This document shows, in pieces, positions 36,873 to 48,767 of a stretch of DNA of 64,000 nucleotides; positions within the stretch are counted from its first letter, which is position 1, and the number at the start of each line of letters is the position of its first letter. The DNA is from Linum tenue (lineage: Eukaryota; Streptophyta; Magnoliopsida; Malpighiales; Linaceae), in contig CAMGYJ010000008.1 in NCBI GenBank assembly GCA_946122785.1, positions 7,899,475 to 7,963,474 on the forward strand, written 5' to 3'. Under the pieces are notes generated by a model, which was not told the origin of the DNA, did no database searches, and worked only from the letters and a program-made list of their open reading frames with translations. Both the position numbers and the translations under genes were made by a program.

Positions 36873-39600
36873 ATGAGAGACCTCGTCTACTACACCCAAA
36901 CCGCCAAATTCCGCCGGCGGTTCCGGCGACTCCAGCACCGCCTCCCCACCGCGTTCATCAACACCATCGCCGCCATCTCCTCCCCTCCCAACGGCGAGCC
37001 CCACCCGCTCCTCATCCTATGGCGGTACCAGATCCTCGACCCGGACAGCGACATCGTGACGTACTGGAACCACGTCTTCCTCCTGACCTCCATCCTCGCC
37101 TTGTTCATCGACCCGCTCTACTTCTTCCTCCCTTTGGTCGTCGCCAAGGACCTCTGCTTCTCCTTCGACCACCACCTCGCCGTCAAGATCACCTGTTACC
37201 GCTCCATCGCTGATCTGTTCTTCATCCTCCACATTGTGCTCAAGTTCCGCACCGCCTTCGTCGCGCCCAATACGCGCGTTTTCGGCCGCGGCGAGCTCGT
37301 CATGGATTCCAATGAGATTGCTCATCGCTACCTCAGGTCCGATTTCGTCATCGACGTCGCCGCCGCTCTTCCCCTGCCTCAGGTTAAGCTTCTAACTTCT
37401 TTATCCAAAATGCCAATGGTAACTATTATTTTTCTCCAAATGCTGATTTAACTTCGACAATTGATAGGTGATTTAACCTGAAATGAATGTTTCTTGATCG
37501 GATGGAGATTGGCGGAAGGAAACCATATATTTGGAATTTGCTATTGCTAATCAAGAAATGTGTTTCTTTCTACAGATCGTAATATGGCTAGTAATCCCAG
37601 TGGCGAGAAACCACACGGCAGATTACGCCAACAACACACTCTCGCTCATAGTTCTTATCCAATACATTCCCAGGATGTTCGTCATCTTCCCTCTCCACCA
37701 GCGCATCGTCAAGACCACCGGCTTCATCGTCAAGACCGCCTGGGCTGGTGCCGCTTACAATCTCGTCCTCTTCATCCTCGCCAGTCATGTAAGTAAGCAG
37801 CGTCACCCCACTCCGCCATTTCATTTTCCACTGCATTTCACCCTCAATGACATTGGAAATCGTGGGGGTGTTTGCCGATTCAGGTACTAGGAGCTACATG
37901 GTACCTGCTGTCGTTTGGCCGGCAGTACTACTGCTGGAAAACGGCATGTGCGAGGGAGAACAATGAAGGCAACATAGGCTGCGTCAACCAGTTCCTGGAC
38001 TGCAAATCCATGGTGATGCCTGAGAGGCAGTACTGGAGGAATGTGACCCATGTCCTCGCGACCTGCGACCCTCTCAACAGCAACATTGGATTCGCCTTTG
38101 GGATCTTCGCTGAAGCTTTCACCAGCGAGGTTGCTTCCTCGCCTTTTGTGGAGAAGTACTTGTACTGTCTATGGTGGGGATTCAAGAATCTAAGGTAGGT
38201 AAAGAGAAATCAACAAAGAAAGATCCTTGCTTTTCCTTCTTCATCTGGCTCAATGCCAAAACCCTTTGATGCTTTTCGCTCTGTCTTTCGGTAGTTCGTA
38301 TGCACAGAATCTGGATACGAGCATTTTTCTGGGGGAGAATGTGTTCTGCATTGTCACTTGTATCGTTGGGTTGGTGCTTTCTGCACAACTCATTGGCAAT
38401 ATGCAGGTAAGTTCAAGCTTTAATGTTCTTTTAAGTTACCCTGTGATAAAGAGCTGACTGCTACTATTTGTCTTGGGACAGACTAATCTGCAATCTATGT
38501 CTGTGAGATTGGAAGAGTGGAGGATCAAGAGAAGAGATACAGAGGAATGGATGAGGCATCGCCAGTTACCTCCAGCTCTCGCGGAGCGAATTCGCCGGTT
38601 CGTGCAGTACAAATGGCTCGCCACCAGAGGTGTCCACGAAGAGTCAATCCTCTGGTCATTGCCTCAGGACCTCCGCCGGGAAATCCAGCGCCACCTCTGC
38701 CTCTCCCTAGTCCGCCGTGTAATGCCTTCCCTCCACTTATATTCCCAACATTTCTGCAACTCTGTAAACTTCATTCGTCTCAATAACTCGAATTCTTTTG
38801 AACAGGTCCCGTTCTTCTCTCAGATGGACGACCAGCTCCTGGATGCAATCTGCGAGCGACTGTTCTCGTCGTTGAACACGGAAGGGACCTACATTGTTCG
38901 AGAAGGAGACCCGGTGAACGAGATGCTCTTCATAATCAGAGGCCAGTTAGAGAGCTCCACGACTAATGGAGGCCGAACAGGGTTCTTCAACTCGATCACC
39001 CTCCGCCCAGGTGATTTCTGCGGCGAGGAGCTTCTGACGTGGGCTTTGATGCCCACATCGAGCCTCAACTTCCCATCCTCCACCAGAACAGTGAAGGCAC
39101 TCACAGAAGTGGAGGCCTTTGCCCTCCAGGCAGAGGACCTGAAGTTTGTTGCCTTGCAGTTCAAGCGACTGCAGAGCAAGAGAATTCAGCATGCCTTCAG
39201 GTACTACTCCCATCAGTGGCGGACATGGGCAGCCTGCTTGATACAGGTCGTCTGGAGGAGGTTCAAGAAGAGGAAACTGACAAAGGAGCTGACAAGGAGG
39301 GAGAGCCCCTTAGGTTCAGGGTACTTGCCTGTTCTGGATGCGGACTATTACTACTACAGCGAGGACGAGGACGAGGATGATGACTCTGAAGAGGACGAGT
39401 ACGAGGATGAAAATGTGGATGGGGTTTCAGGTGCGAATCAAAGAGGGCTCGGAGCTACGATGTTGGCTTCTAGGTTTGCTGCCAATACGAGGAAGCAGAA
39501 GGGGCTGCATGGGGCTGAAACAGGGACCTCTTCCAGCTTGAAGATGCCTCAGTTATTTAAGCCTGATGAGCCCAATTTTTACACTGACCATGATGTTTAG
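36873..39600 (+). CDS. Cyclic nucleotide-gated ion channel, CNGC16/18-like, 6 exons
   Basis: Exons are 36873-37382, 37576-37788, 37884-38194, 38295-38406, 38482-38718 and 38806-39600, all GT-AG and in phase, giving 725 residues. The protein is a six-segment cation channel: membrane segments from about residue 65 to 385, pore segment YCLWWGFKNLSSYAQN near 338-350, C-linker with RDTEEWMRHRQLP, cyclic-nucleotide-binding domain about 462-590 with the cassette RPGDFCGEELLTWALMP, and an IQ calmodulin site (LIQVVWRRFKKRK, near 610). It ends SLKMPQLFKPDEPNFYTDHD, as in CNGC18 and CNGC16, which carry Ca2+ in pollen. The long acidic run near 640-665 (EDEDEDDDSEEDEYEDE) is prominent. The N-terminus (MRDLVYYTQTAKFRRRFRRL) is strongly basic. 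Pollen function is inferred from the family only. Confidence 0.93.
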
Positions 39601-40079
39601 CTAGTAGAGAGTGTACAGTTTGTCTATTGAGGATGGTAAAGTTGAATGAGCGTAAGAAAGTGCAGTAGTTTAGGAGCTTTGTGCAATGTGCTAACATTTT
39701 TGTGTGAATGTATACTAGTTTACTGATAGGAATACAAAATTGCTAAACACAGAACTTCACATTGCTATCGCTTGTGATATAAACATATTGTATTGACACG
39801 CGATGTTAAGTGATTGTTAGAAATTACGAGTCATTTAACTCCGTTGGAGTATTGAATTCAAAGGTAACTGAAATCTGAGATTGTTGTAGATGCTCTGCAG
39901 AATCCAGCATTGTTTTTTTTTTTTTTTGGGTAGAATCCCAGCATTGTTATTAAACCTTACCTCAATTTGAGTATATTTTTTTTTACATTAGATGTTATGA
40001 ACAAGAATCTCTATCTGCTCATTACAATGAAGAATACCTGCATTGGGAGCTTTCACCTGGCTGACCTGAGTTTGTTTTG
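39601..40079. other. Convergent 3' intergenic region
   Basis: The channel gene (plus) and the receptor kinase gene (minus) end 479 bp apart. The region holds both 3' untranslated ends and a T run at about 39912-39927. No other feature was seen. Confidence 0.5.
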
Positions 40080-42703
40080 TCATGTATCAAGATCTGACTG
40101 TTCAAATCTTTCTGATACTGAGATCTGATCTGGTGAGGTTGAAGGAATGGGATTCTGCCGCTTTGTTGATAAGGCAAGGGCCTGTTCTAATTTGATTAAA
40201 ACTTTCTCCATGTTTGGTCTATCTTGCTTGATACCTGTGCATGACAATGCCAGCTCAAATACAAGCTTGAAAGCTTCAGAAGGGTAGTCTCCCGTCATCT
40301 TAGGGTCTGCAAACTCCAGCATGCTTTCTCCTTTGGTGAAAGCTTTTGCCTGAGACATTACGATCAAATGCCAATTCTCAGAACAGCTTAATCATAGTTA
40401 TGCTATCATTGTATGCATTTAAAAGTTCTTGTCTGAATAGGATTAGAAATCCTGACTGAACTAGGAATTTTAGAAGGATTTATAGGTTCTGATAATCCTA
40501 CCATTTTATGCAGGGGAAGTGGCTCTTTCATATTCATATTGATGACCTTCTTTCCCGAGATGATCTGCAACAGCACAACTCCAAAGCTGTAGACATCTCC
40601 AGACGAATCAACCTGACGGTTGTTCAGGTATTCAGGATCGACGTAACCAAACGTCCCTCTCACTTCAGAGCTCACTTGAATATCCCCATCTTCCATAACC
40701 TTCGACAGTCCAAAGTCCGAGAGCTTTGCTTCAAAATGAGGACCTAGAAGAATGTTCGTAGGCTGCCCAACAAACCAAAGATAACAAAGCATTTTGTTAT
40801 AAGCTTTGAACGACTTTAGACACATCAAGTTTAATAATTGATCAATCAGCCGAGTTCGATACCTTGATGTCGCGATGAACAATACGCCCTTCAGAGAATG
40901 TGTGGAGGAACCAGAGACCTCGTGCACTATCGATTGCAATCTCGAGCCTTCTGGTCCAAGATAAGCACTTTTCCTTCCCTATCAAAGTTTGCCTACACAA
41001 ACATCAGCAAATGACCGCAAAAAACCAGGAACATTGAGACGAATTGTCGAGTTCGAAATGGAGTACCGAAGATCCACTGGTAGAGATTGCCGTTGGGGCA
41101 GAACTCATAGACGAGGAAACACTCATAGTCTCCAACACAGCATCCAAGAAGGGCCACCAGATTAGGATGTCTGACATGACACAAGCTGGTGACTTCCCTC
41201 ACCACGGTTTCTGCATTTCCATCATTGATGATGTGTTTGATTGCTACCTTCTGGCCGGTATTCGGTAGTATGCCTTTGTAAACTTTTCCTGCAGCTCCTT
41301 CTCCGGTGAGATTGGTTATGCTCAGGTTGCTGGTAGCGTTATAGATCTCCTTGATTGTGAACTTCGGACACGGGTAATCATCTAGTTTCATCTCCTGAAA
41401 ACCTGTAACTTATAAAGAATCAGGACTTCTAGCTTTTTACGGATTTAGGCAAGCAGAAGTTTGTGAAAAGAAAGTGAGCTGAAAGTTCTGTACCACTTTT
41501 TCTGGTGATCAAATTTGTGTTGGTTCCCCGTTTCCTTGACAGAATGAATCGAATTGTAAAAATGCTTATCGCAATGATTAGGGAGGCCATAACTACGGTG
41601 ACAACTCCAGTAAGGATCCAAAAATCTGATTCAAGCACCCCAAAAAGACAGCTCCTTGTTAGACTGATGAGATAGTTAACCACTGTGACTGCCATTTGGA
41701 TTGTTAACATAAAAAACTATAGCGTTCGTCGTAGTAACTCGAAGAAGCTCAAAAAATGAATTTGATACCATTTATGTACATGCTCGTGACACAAAAGTGA
41801 GCACGTAATTTGCACAATTAGTTAGAATTGGCGGAACAAATTAGTTGAGAGAGACTCTACCTTTTCTACTTTTTCTCTTGCTTTCCCCTGCTCCTGAAGC
41901 TGACCCATCTGAAGGAAATGAGCAGGAAACAACTTTTAGTTACTGAGAAAAATCCTCAACTGTTGATATCGAAGGTTACCCAAAAGCTGAATCACAAAAC
42001 TTGAATTACGAAAAAAATCCTAAACACGATCCTGTAAAATCAACAGGATAAACTTACCATTTCCAGAGAAATACTCATTCCGTTGCTGTTCCAGGCAACT
42101 ATAAACCTTCTCCACACCAATTTCATCATCAATCCGGCGGCTAGTCATAGAAACAAGCACCGCAAAACGGCACACATCACTCCCACTCCCGCCGCCAATT
42201 CCCCGCCAAATCCTCACACAAGAACCACATGAAGAAGAACCACCTTCCCGAAACCAACAACCCTGTTCCAGATTCCTTAGCTCCGATCCCAGATTCGCCT
42301 CCACATCCGCCACCGAGTAGTCGGAGCACCCTCCACCGCCAGCTGTCAGCTTCTCGATCCCGCAGCTCAATGAATCCAACTCGTGACGCGACAATTCAGA
42401 CAAGCAACTGGTCTGCTGGCTGGAGTTCAGGAATAGGGAAGACCCATCTGTCTGGTTTGCGCGCTTCCCAAGGGCATATAAGTACCCTGGAAACGCCGAT
42501 CCGCAACAGTTGTTGAGGAATCCGCCCCAGTTTCCATGACCGCAGGTCAGTTGAAAGTTCGGCGATGATGGAAATGGGAAATTCAGGATGCAGCTTCTTT
42601 CGTCAGGACTTTCTGAAAGAACTGTCGTCACGATGAAGAAGAAACAGAGCATGATCATCGTTCTTCTGAAGCAGAACATGGTCTTTACCTCCGGTTTGTG
42701 CAT
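40080..42703 (-). CDS. SPARK-type receptor-like kinase, 7 exons
   Basis: Exons in gene order are 42058-42703, 41861-41908, 41494-41625, 41067-41402, 40863-40978, 40502-40762 and 40080-40349, giving 602 residues. A signal peptide (hydrophobic MIMLCFFFIVTTVL) precedes a Cys-rich ectodomain to about residue 215, with CGHGNWGGFLNNCCGSAF, LSCGIEKL and WFREGGSSSCGSC, in the style of the plant SPARK domain. A membrane segment (ILTGVVTVVMASLIIAISIF, about 238-260) leads to a kinase with the glycine loop GEGAAGKVYKG, VAIK, HRDIKPTNILL, DFGLSK and GTFGYVDPEYL, so it should be active. SPARK kinases include RKF3 and the mycorrhiza-linked ARK1/KIN3; which group this joins was not tested. The exon 3 acceptor is the least certain join (an alternative at about 41680 also stays open). 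The start at 42703 could instead be a Met eight residues downstream. Confidence 0.85.
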
Positions 42704-43544
42704 CAGAAACTAGATAAGGTGACAATAGATCTGAAAAAAAGATGATGGGTGACATTAGAAACAGAGAAAGAACGCAACTTTTGAAGAACAGACAAGAAGC
42801 AGAACATTAAAGAGAGGAATGATTGGGTTTCGGACTCGGTATGGTTGAGGCCAAAATCAATAGATTCTTCTTGGATTCTTATGAATCTGTGTATGGGGTA
42901 TAAACAAGATTCCGTGATTCGGCGTTTTGAGGGTTGAAAAGGTGAGGAACAGCATAGTGCATGATTGACAATGGGAAGATCGCTTCTTGCTATTGGTAAA
43001 TACGTGAAAAGGTTTGTCGTTAACAAGCCTGGAAACCTTGGTATCAACAATTCCCAAAGACCCACGAGCAGTACCGCATAGGCTGTCTTTCTGACTCTTT
43101 CCTCTTGACCCTTTTTTTTCTTTGCAGGGATCCTACAGAAAATAAAATTGAAGTTCAGCAATGGTGCCATCTGGTGTATGGAGCTTTAAAAGAAATGAAT
43201 GATATTGCAAATGCTAATGTCTGTGACTGATAAATGCTGAGCTCATGTTAAGCTATCATTTTGGTGCTTTGACCTTTGGAAATTTAAGAATGATTCATGT
43301 ATATGTATATGCCGATCGATTATTCCTCAGGACAACAACAAGTCAACAATGGGCCATGGCCATCACACTCAGAGACAGATAATTAGGGAGCAACCAATGC
43401 AACCCAGCTCATTACAGTGAAGAAGCTACACAAGAATTATCAGTGTCCAGTACAATGTACTATTGACATTATTACTCTGGTTGCCAGATGAGAATATATG
43501 ACCATAGGCCATAGCATGTATACGAGTAATAAGAATCTTCACCT
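42704..43544. other. Upstream region of the receptor kinase, 3' flank of UGT
   Basis: The open frame at 42703-43170 (minus) directly upstream of the kinase start has no recognisable protein and probably belongs to the leader and promoter. Nothing else was recognised. Confidence 0.4.
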
Positions 43545-44933
43545 CTATGTCTCTTTGCTGCATATTTCTTTGATGAGCAAGTCTAGTGTGCGCCAGGACG
43601 ATCCTCTCTCTAGCTCCATAGCTTCCCTTGCCTTCCTGCTAAACTCCTTGACCTTCATCTTCACTTCTTCCCCTCTTCCCCCTTCCATCAAATCCCTCAC
43701 ATTCTTCTCCAACCCTTCCCATTGCACAAACCCCCTCACCGACCCATTGCTTGTCTCCACCCTTACTCCAATTTTCAGCTCTTCCACCACCATTCTCGCA
43801 TTCAGATGCTGCTCGGCCATCATTGGCCATGCCAGAATGGGAACTCCTGCTGACACACTCTCCAGCACCGAATTCCACCCGCAGTGGCTTAGAAACCCTC
43901 CCACACTAGGATGGTTCAGTATCTCCATTTGATCCACCCACTCTCTCACCACAATCCCCCTACCACGATTCCTCTCTTCAAACCCATCTCCCAATTCTGA
44001 TTCTTTCTCCTTTGTAACCCACAGGAAGCTCACATTGGACTTCTCTAGCCCAACTGATATCTCCTTCAGCTGCTCAGCTGAAACCCTAGCTTGTGAACCA
44101 AATGCAACGAAAAGAACTGATCTTTTCTGCTCATACTTCTCATCCAGCCACTGAATCCAATTGGGTTTCTGACGAATGTCGGGTTTAACCGGTGTTGTTG
44201 ACTTGGATAGGCAGAGTGGTCCAGCACACCAAGCTTTAGGTCCATTGGAGATGACGTTATTAAATGAATCCACAAAGACCGGTTCAAGCTCATAGAAGCT
44301 GTTGATAACATACCCATAACTGGCTTTGGATGCCGTTATCGACTTGATTACAATCTCCGAATCCCCAGCATCCCTTTCGAAGTCATTTTTGGTCAACTTA
44401 ATCCATGAAAACCTAGGAACAGTGATCAATTCATCATCCGATTCATTCCCCAAAAGAAGCCCACTCTGGTTCACAGCTCTGAACACACATACGGCGTAGT
44501 TACACATACCACTGAACACTAACCTCGGGAATCCATACTTGTTCGCAGACTCCAAAGTCCACCATAGGAAGGAATCCGACACCATGAAGTCAACTGGCTG
44601 GGGGAGATTGTCAACCAGGCGCTCGAAGTCTGGCTGCATTAGCTTTGTGGCCAGGGCGAATTGGGGGAAGAGGGACATCGATGGGAGCTTATCAGTGCTC
44701 TCAATCCCAGCTGGGATTCCGTCCAATTGGGAAGGGAACGGGATTTGGAGGATCGATGCGGCGGTGTTGGGAAGAGATTGAGCGATGAAGGGGAGATTCG
44801 ACGGAGTGGTGACGACGGTGACGGAGAGTTGACGGCGGAGGAGGAGGTGAGCTAGGTGAAGGATTGGGATGGTGTGGCCTTTCGACATGAATGGGAAAAG
44901 CAACACATGATGATGAGGTCTCGTATCGGCCAT
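43545..44933 (-). CDS. UDP-glycosyltransferase, UGT90A-like (copy 1)
   Basis: A single-exon 462-residue family-1 glycosyltransferase that transfers sugar from UDP-sugars to small molecules in the cytosol. The N-terminal PFMSKGHTIPILHLAHLLLR carries the catalytic His (residue 20); the partner Asp is in FMVSDSFLWWT. The PSPG box begins WVDQMEILNHPSVGGFLSHC (about residue 331) with HCGWNS (348) and ends WPMMAEQ, whose final Gln favours glucose. The motifs VINSFYELEPVFVD and WCAGPLCL match plant UGT90A proteins; substrates of that group are mostly unknown. A closely related copy in the same orientation lies at 56833-58293. Confidence 0.92.
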   Translation of the reverse strand: MADTRPHHHVLLFPFMSKGHTIPILHLAHLLLRRQLSVTVVTTPSNLPFIAQSLPNTAASILQIPFPSQLDGIPAGIESTDKLPSMSLFPQFALATKLMQPDFERLVDNLPQPVDFMVSDSFLWWTLESANKYGFPRLVFSGMCNYAVCVFRAVNQSGLLLGNESDDELITVPRFSWIKLTKNDFERDAGDSEIVIKSITASKASYGYVINSFYELEPVFVDSFNNVISNGPKAWCAGPLCLSKSTTPVKPDIRQKPNWIQWLDEKYEQKRSVLFVAFGSQARVSAEQLKEISVGLEKSNVSFLWVTKEKESELGDGFEERNRGRGIVVREWVDQMEILNHPSVGGFLSHCGWNSVLESVSAGVPILAWPMMAEQHLNARMVVEELKIGVRVETSNGSVRGFVQWEGLEKNVRDLMEGGRGEEVKMKVKEFSRKAREAMELERGSSWRTLDLLIKEICSKET

Positions 44934-45934
44934 GATTACAGGTGGAGAAGAGTCTGAGTTTGAATTGGGGTGAGAAAAGGGAGAACGTAGTTCAGAAAGA
45001 AGAGTAGAGTCGAAGTTAAAAAGCTCGGAATGGGAAACAAAGAGTAGAGTGTGCCAAAACTGCTGAAATCATCTCTCTTGGTACCATTGGTGTTGTCTAG
45101 CTATGAATGATTAACCTTTTTAAGCTAGAATTTCTAGCAGTTCAAAACATTGCTACTCATGTGTAGTTGTGTACTTGTGCACAAGTAATTCTATTTCTAG
45201 ATGACAAAGAGCATACATATGTAACGTTAAAAGGTTACATATACTTCAAACCTGTAAATTTTGCAGAGTTTGAAATTGGTTTGATTGATGATGATTAAAC
45301 AATAAAGTATTGTGTGTTCATACGACGAATTAAATGATGGTTATCAAATAATGGAGTATTTTTAGTTGTAATTTGAACTTTTTGACGTGATTTGAATTTT
45401 CAGATGAATTGTTGCCCATCCCCATTTGCCATAATTGATGCCTCGTCCATCATGCAACTTCGTGGTTGTTTCACCTTTTCATGGTAGATGTTTTGAAGAT
45501 TCGGTGGGCGTTTCCTTACCTCAAGATTGCATTCGGTTGTTGTGTTCGTGTTCTTCTTGTTTAGTTTTTAGGCCGGTCCCACAAACTGTCAACTGGACTG
45601 CCTATAGAGTGGCAAAACAAGCCCTGCTGCTATCTTCTGTAGAGATTCTGGGTAGGGTGGCTTCACTAAGTGTTGTCTGGAAGGGTTTTGGTAGAGGTTT
45701 CTAACGATTTTTCCCTTTGTTTTTACTTGGGGGAAAACGTGGTCATCCAATTTGACGTTTCATTGTTAATGAAACATAAAACGATTATCAATTATTTTAA
45801 CATAATTATTAATGTTTTAACCACATTATCAATAAATGCTATTGATTTAAAATATTCATAATTGTGGTTTACAAATTTGGTATGAATAATTTAGTGAAAC
45901 ATTATTAACGTTTAGGTAGGCATTGTTAACACTA
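44934..45934. other. Upstream region of UGT copy 1 with a possible RNase-H-like relic
   Basis: The promoter of UGT copy 1 should lie in the first few hundred bases. An ORF at 45435-45704 ends FRPVPQTVNWTAYRVAKQAL, which has the rhythm of the final helix of the RNase H domain of plant non-LTR retroelements, but the match is short and frameshifted. I would not build on it. Confidence 0.3.
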
Positions 45935-46876
45935 CTAGCTTTTTGGCCCGTGGTTCAGAACAATAAGAAACCAATTATATACTTTTTAATATTTAATAAT
46001 ATTATTTGAAATCAATTAATTTACAAAAATCGGGTAAGATATATCCATAAAATTTACTCAATGTATGAATCACTTTGCTATAAGTTTGTTCAAGTGATGC
46101 ATAAAAAATTACTATCACTCCGTAAGTTATACATAATTTGTTTATTATTTACATAATTATTATAGAATGTTGTGATGTAAATATTTCATAATGTGTGGTC
46201 TACCAATAAAATAGAATCAAGTTATCAAAAGTATTACATTTGATCAAACGGTTATGCAAAAATTAATTAACATTGCAAAATCATTTTGTAATTTAAAGTG
46301 ATGACATGGTGAATGTTTTAGTCAATAGTTAAGAAACTATAACTAATAATAAAAAAATTAAGTTATGAAAAGTGTAAGATTTGATTAAGCAGTTATGTAA
46401 AAAATAACTTACCTTACATAACTTTCGTGTAATGCAAATGGATAAAATGGTTAACAATCTAGTTGATAATAATATGAAAAACTTACGTTCAATTGAAGCA
46501 TAACAAATGATCCATTCATAAGTTTTCGGTGATGTTATAATAATCACGACAAGACTTACGTAATACGTTGTCTTCAATTGATAATTAAGAATAAATTATC
46601 TCATTATAAGGTTTATATAATGTATCTGTAATGTACATTACTATTATAAAAAAATTGTTATGTAAATCTTTATGTGTGGTCTAATAATAAAATCAAATGG
46701 AAAGTATCACATTCGATTAGAATTTTATGTAAAAAGTAGCTAACTTTAGAAAAGCTATTAAGCATGTTTGTCTTCAATTGATAATTAAAAAATAACTATC
46801 TTACTATATGGTTTACATAATGTATTTGTAATGTACGTAACTCTTATAAAACATTGTTACGTAAATCCTTATGTAT
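45935..46876 (-). mobile_element. Helitron A relative, 5'-truncated
   Basis: From CTAG at 45935 the sequence follows Helitron A (16697 onward) closely over about 940 bp, including ATTTACAAAAATCGGGTAAG and the repeated GTGTGGTCTA motif, then stops at CCTTATGTATG where the Gnk2 duplication unit begins. The 3' hairpin has decayed (CCCGTGGTTCAGAAC). Its TC end is missing, lost where it meets the duplication. Confidence 0.7.
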
Positions 46877-47169
46877 GGGTGCCAACCATTACATGAGTTT
46901 TATTCAAATTACAATGCATCACACCATGCTTCTTTTGTCCTGAGGCATCACACCATACTTATTATGGACCGAAAAGGAAGAACATAAACGTATAAAAAGT
47001 ATATATGGTAATTTTTATGCACCCTCATGGTATTATATACTTAAAATTCTAACTAATGGCAAAATCATAGGCCGTACTTGTACATTCAACATACCAAGAG
47101 GACCAAACCATAAGAAATTTAATTTTGAGAATCATAATTAATACCCCAAGTTGATGGTTAATTCATATT

Positions 47170-47571
47170 TTAGACAATAATCTCGCCAACTACAAACTCG
47201 TACCTCCGATGCGGTGGTAGCAATTTCTGTAGGCGATATAATTCTTGGCATCGTGAAGGCACCCGCCCGGCCGCCCCTTCATCTGCCCACCTGAAACCGT
47301 ACAGAATCGTGCCGTCGGCGCAGTCCTGGCTCTTGTACCACCCACCTTTCTTCACGGGGGTGTCCCCGATCAGCTTATCGAGTAGAGCGAATCCACAGTA
47401 GATCCGCGTATCGCCGTCGGGGAAAGACTCGCCGTTGCAAATCCCAACTGCGTCAGCCGACGTGGTCGGAACTCCGGGCGACATGACTGACAAGACTGCC
47501 ACCACCACCACCATCACGATCGTCACCTGCTGGTGACTGTATTTATTCCATGATGATGATGATGAACTCAT
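47170..47571 (-). pseudogene. Gnk2-like secreted protein, damaged copy 1
   Basis: Signal peptide and first half are intact (VGICNGESFPDGDTRIYCGF, then KKGGWYKSQDCADG), and these follow the intact copy at 53380. Near 47270 a 2-bp deletion shifts the frame: the family sequence GGCLHDAKNYIAYRNCYHRI is still there but in another frame. A second deletion removes the last Cys region (equivalent to AWDAGCYLRFEM) and brings the frame back, so the ORF ends YEFVVGEIIV as in the parent. The encoded 133-residue protein has a scrambled middle and lacks the last three conserved Cys. It is probably not functional. Confidence 0.75.
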
Positions 47572-47647
47572 CTTTCTGATGATAGTAATTTTTGGTTGCT
47601 AGCTAGGTACGTAGCTCCATATATGAATGCTTAATTCCAAGCTAAGC

Positions 47648-47659
47648 TTATATATAAAG
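47648..47659 (-). promoter_or_regulatory. TATA box of Gnk2-like copy 1
   Basis: A TATATATAA-type motif on the minus strand lies about 80 bp before the start codon. The equivalent sits at 53894-53902 before the intact copy. Confidence 0.5.
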
Positions 47660-47802
47660 TTTGACGAATTGGATCGGCCAAATATTCCAATTCCAAACAT
47701 ATAATATAATCGCTCCCCACGTACAGCGGGTTCGCCTATGATCATCCGTACTATGTTTGTGCTTTGGCTGCTCTTCTTGATGATTATGATGAAGATTCTA
47801 CA

Positions 47803-48462
47803 CAGTGGCGGAGGCAGGGCCTTTTGGCCTTGTCCCGGGACAGGGGTAAATTTTGGTGGAACAAAAATATGCCATATATATTTATATTAGTGATGGAACA
47901 TAACACGTATAGGTAGTATTAGAGTACTTTGTCACTACAACACAATTCATTATTTGTCCGAAATTGACATAAAATTAATTTATTATACAATAAACGAAAT
48001 TCCAATTGCAATAAAGAACTAATCGGGTCTCTTTTCTCCTTATGCCTATTCGATCTGTCCCCAACAACCCTGAAATTGTCTAGCGACAACGGCAATCCCA
48101 CTAGTTTTGATTTACCAATTACAAATGCAAGTGTAAAAAGAGCATTTTCAGGTTTGAGTTATATTAAGAACAAGTTTCCAAGTCGATTTGGCGACCAGTT
48201 TGCTAATACTTGTTTAGTAAGATACATTGAAAGAGACTTATATAATAGTGTAGACAACGAATGTTTTTGCGCTTCTTTCACTATATGAAATTCCTTCGTA
48301 GTTGTTTCTGAAAAGTATGATAGTATAATTGGTTATTTTTAATTTATGAATGAATTATTTGGATATAATTCTTTTTTATTAAATAATTCTTTTATTAGAT
48401 ATTTATATATTTAAGTTATGCAAAAAGGACAGGGCTGGTTTGAAATGCTGGCTCCGCCACTG
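47803..48462 (+). mobile_element. hAT element, 660 bp, with empty site in the paralogous unit
   Basis: The 8-bp repeat ATTCTACA flanks it (47795-47802 and 48463-48470). Termini are CAGTGGCGGAGGC and GCTCCGCCACTG (a 10-12 bp inverted repeat). The second duplication unit shows the unoccupied site at 54011 (GATTCTACACTACA), so the insertion followed the duplication. A piece of transposase remains (48110-48288). Confidence 0.93.
48110..48288 (+). pseudogene. hAT transposase C-terminal remnant
   Basis: The ORF reads LPITNASVKRAFSGLSYIKN and then FPSRFGDQFANTCLVRYIER. This is the hAT dimerisation region of the TTF-finger type (usual pattern PVTTASAERSFSKLK). The start of the gene is gone. It is carried inside the 660-bp element and is non-functional. 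Confidence 0.75.
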
Positions 48463-48767
48463 ATTCTACACTACAAAAAAAAAGGAATGTTCGGATGTGC
48501 CACCATAGATGGCGATACGTTCTATGTGCCAGGTATAGTAATAAATAGAAATAAATTAGAAAAGAAAACTCCTGACAGTGAGGGAGCTAAGTTTATTACT
48601 CATAAACTACACAAAATAATATCATCAAAATACAAGTTTAAAAGTTGAAAAACTTAACCAATATATATAGTTTTAAGTAGTGTTTTTTCCAGAAATAGCA
48701 CATTTTTTAAAAAAATTACAAAAATAGCACCCAGCCAAAAATATTTACAAAAATAGCACCCTTTTTT

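Larger units (their letters stand above)
46877..48545. repeat. Segmental duplication unit 1 (Gnk2-like gene)
   Basis: This unit matches 53137-54090 from GGGTGCCAACCATTACATGA through the gene and its promoter to the GGCGATACGTT region. It is about 670 bp longer because a hAT element (47803-48462) sits in it. Ends are approximate. The match shows that gene, 3' flank and at least 450 bp of upstream DNA were copied together. Confidence 0.85.

Noticed and set aside
36695..37213. Pro/His-rich ORF overlapping CNGC exon 1
   Set aside because: It lies in another frame of the GC-rich exon and has low-complexity composition.
38473..39600. A single long ORF of 375 codons as a separate gene
   Set aside because: It is the last two exons of the CNGC gene read through an 87-bp in-frame intron with good splice sites.
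45435..45704. LINE RNase H domain
   Set aside because: One short stretch resembles it, but frame and surrounding sequence give no support, so it is mentioned only as a weak possibility.
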